Source: an uncultured Clostridium sp. (GTDB lineage Bacteria; Bacillota; Clostridia; TANB77; CAG-508). From it: a stretch of 7,069 nucleotides of DNA. The stretch is from contig CANRXN010000053.1 of assembly GCA_947643945.1 (NCBI GenBank), positions 1 through 7,069 on the forward strand. The letters are read 5' to 3'. Under the pieces are notes generated by a model that saw only the letters and a program-made list of their open reading frames with translations, did no database searches and was not told the origin of the DNA. How positions within the stretch are numbered: the first letter of the stretch is position 1; every line of letters starts with the position of its first letter. The translations under genes were made by a program, and so were the position numbers. This document shows positions 6,212-7,069 of the stretch, one piece after another.

Positions 6212-7030
6212 TTATTTCAAATAAATACTTGGATCAACTGGAAGTGAGTCTTTCCAGATTTCAAAATGAAGGTGTGGTTCTTCTGCAATCTCAAAAACTG
6301 CTGTATTTCCAACGGTACCAATAGATTGTCCTTTTTCTATTTTCTCCCCTTCTACCACAAACTCTGCTGTCAATAAATTAGAATACACCGTTTGGAAGTT
6401 GTCTTCGTGTTCAATTACAACTGTTAAGCCAAATCTTGGATCATTTTTAATGGATTTTATAGTTCCTGCCTCTGCTGATTTAACAACTGTCGTTTTATCT
6501 GCTTTAATATCCATTCCTAAATGGGTTGTCCATTCTTCTAATGTTGCTGAATAAATTAAATTGTCTTTGGCATATTCTCTTACCATTTCTCCCTCAACTG
6601 GTTTTTCAAAGCTTATTTCTTTTTTTGGTTCTTCTGTTTTAGTTGGCTTTGCATTGGTTGTGACATTTGCTTTATTGGTAGATTGGTTGGCATTTGTATT
6701 AGTTGTGTTCTTAACTGCATTTGTATTATTCGTTGTATTACTTGTATTGGTGTTGTTTGTTGTATTCTTTATTTCATTTTCTGCCTCTTCTACTGATTTT
6801 CCCATTTCCGTGCTAGCACTTTGGGTGTTTCCCACATTATTATTTGCCATATTAGCCATTTGTTCCAAGCTCATCGTTCCATTTTTTTCGTCACTATTTA
6901 GGCTTTTGCTATACATAAATAAAGCAAATACAATCATGGCTAAAACAGCCACTCCTATTCCTGCATACAAAATAATTTTGTCAATTGATTTTTTTTGTTG
7001 TAAATTTGGTCTTCTATTTTCCCTTCTCAT
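6212..7030 (-). CDS. membrane-anchored M23 (LytM) peptidase-like protein, SpoIIQ-like
   Basis: A complete 272-aa protein. A basic N-terminus and one TM helix (about 18-40) anchor it facing outward. A low-complexity Asn/Thr-rich linker (about 88-126) leads to a C-terminal LytM domain (about 145-268). All zinc ligands of the M23 family are visible: H170 and D174 in THLGMD, and H253 and H255 in HLHFEI, so it may be an active endopeptidase cutting peptidoglycan cross-bridges. Architecture and the EEWTTHLGMDIKA stretch resemble clostridial SpoIIQ, the forespore partner of SpoIIIAH in engulfment, where the zinc site is often intact, unlike in B. subtilis. No other sporulation gene is visible to confirm this, and a vegetative cell-wall hydrolase is possible. 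ATG 7030-7028 follows AAGGAGG (7042-7036, 5-nt spacer). It has no in-frame CGG. Confidence 0.85.
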   Translation of the reverse strand: MRRENRRPNLQQKKSIDKIILYAGIGVAVLAMIVFALFMYSKSLNSDEKNGTMSLEQMANMANNNVGNTQSASTEMGKSVEEAENEIKNTTNNTNTSNTTNNTNAVKNTTNTNANQSTNKANVTTNAKPTKTEEPKKEISFEKPVEGEMVREYAKDNLIYSATLEEWTTHLGMDIKADKTTVVKSAEAGTIKSIKNDPRFGLTVVIEHEDNFQTVYSNLLTAEFVVEGEKIEKGQSIGTVGNTAVFEIAEEPHLHFEIWKDSLPVDPSIYLK

Positions 7031-7069
7031 ATAATCCTCCTTAAAAAAGTTTTGTTATTACAAGTATTT

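Noticed and set aside
6561..7034. 157-codon plus-strand ORF rich in Val, Leu and Phe
   Set aside because: It is the antisense of the Asn/Thr-rich linker and TM segment of the M23 protein; low complexity explains its length and hydrophobicity.

Overview
The window is visibly AT-rich, and every gene I can support lies on the minus strand. Strong Shine-Dalgarno (SD) sequences of the AGGAGG type, a Bacillus/Clostridium-type LexA and a membrane-anchored M23 protein resembling clostridial SpoIIQ point to a low-GC Bacillota, probably an uncultured Clostridia-like lineage. That placement is inference.

Layout in the direction of transcription (high to low coordinates): an M23 (LytM) peptidase-like membrane protein (7030-6212) with a terminator; lexA (5980-5330) behind a near-perfect sigma-A promoter; a regulatory interval (about 5282-5157) with a promoter, tandem operator-like repeats and a long perfect-looking hairpin; a two-gene operon for a heterodimeric ABC exporter (5144-2849 and 2847-1007); a small unknown ORF (952-704); and the N-terminal part of a MurF-like Mur ligase running off the window (641-1). 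The only long stretch without a gene is 5981-6211, which holds the lexA promoter and the M23 terminator.

The main result concerns the ABC operon. Read conventionally, the two genes are broken into six pieces and would be called pseudogenes or bad sequence. Every break is the same event: an in-frame CGG codon followed by A or G, where skipping the C restores the frame and puts a glycine codon (GGA or GGG) where the family expects one or tolerates one. There are six in-frame CGG codons in all recognised coding sequence of the window, all six in the ABC genes. Five sit exactly where a +1 shift is needed, and the sixth is next to the stop codon, where a shift gives GGA-TAG. I find 16 other CGG trinucleotides on the coding strand of these genes in the other two frames, and none is associated with a frame change. 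The other genes have no in-frame CGG and no frameshift. This frame dependence argues against sequencing error and random decay. It suggests that CGG is not read as arginine in this organism and that CGGR is decoded as glycine by +1 frameshifting or quadruplet decoding. AGA, CGT, CGA and CGC do appear as ordinary arginine codons. That pattern fits loss of the CGG-reading tRNA-Arg while the inosine-containing tRNA-Arg (ICG) is kept.

With the shifts applied, the ABC proteins (764 and about 611 aa) are complete and carry all motifs. They split into one canonical and one degenerate ATP site, as in heterodimeric multidrug exporters of the BmrCD / TM287-288 type. This complementarity is further evidence that both genes are functional.
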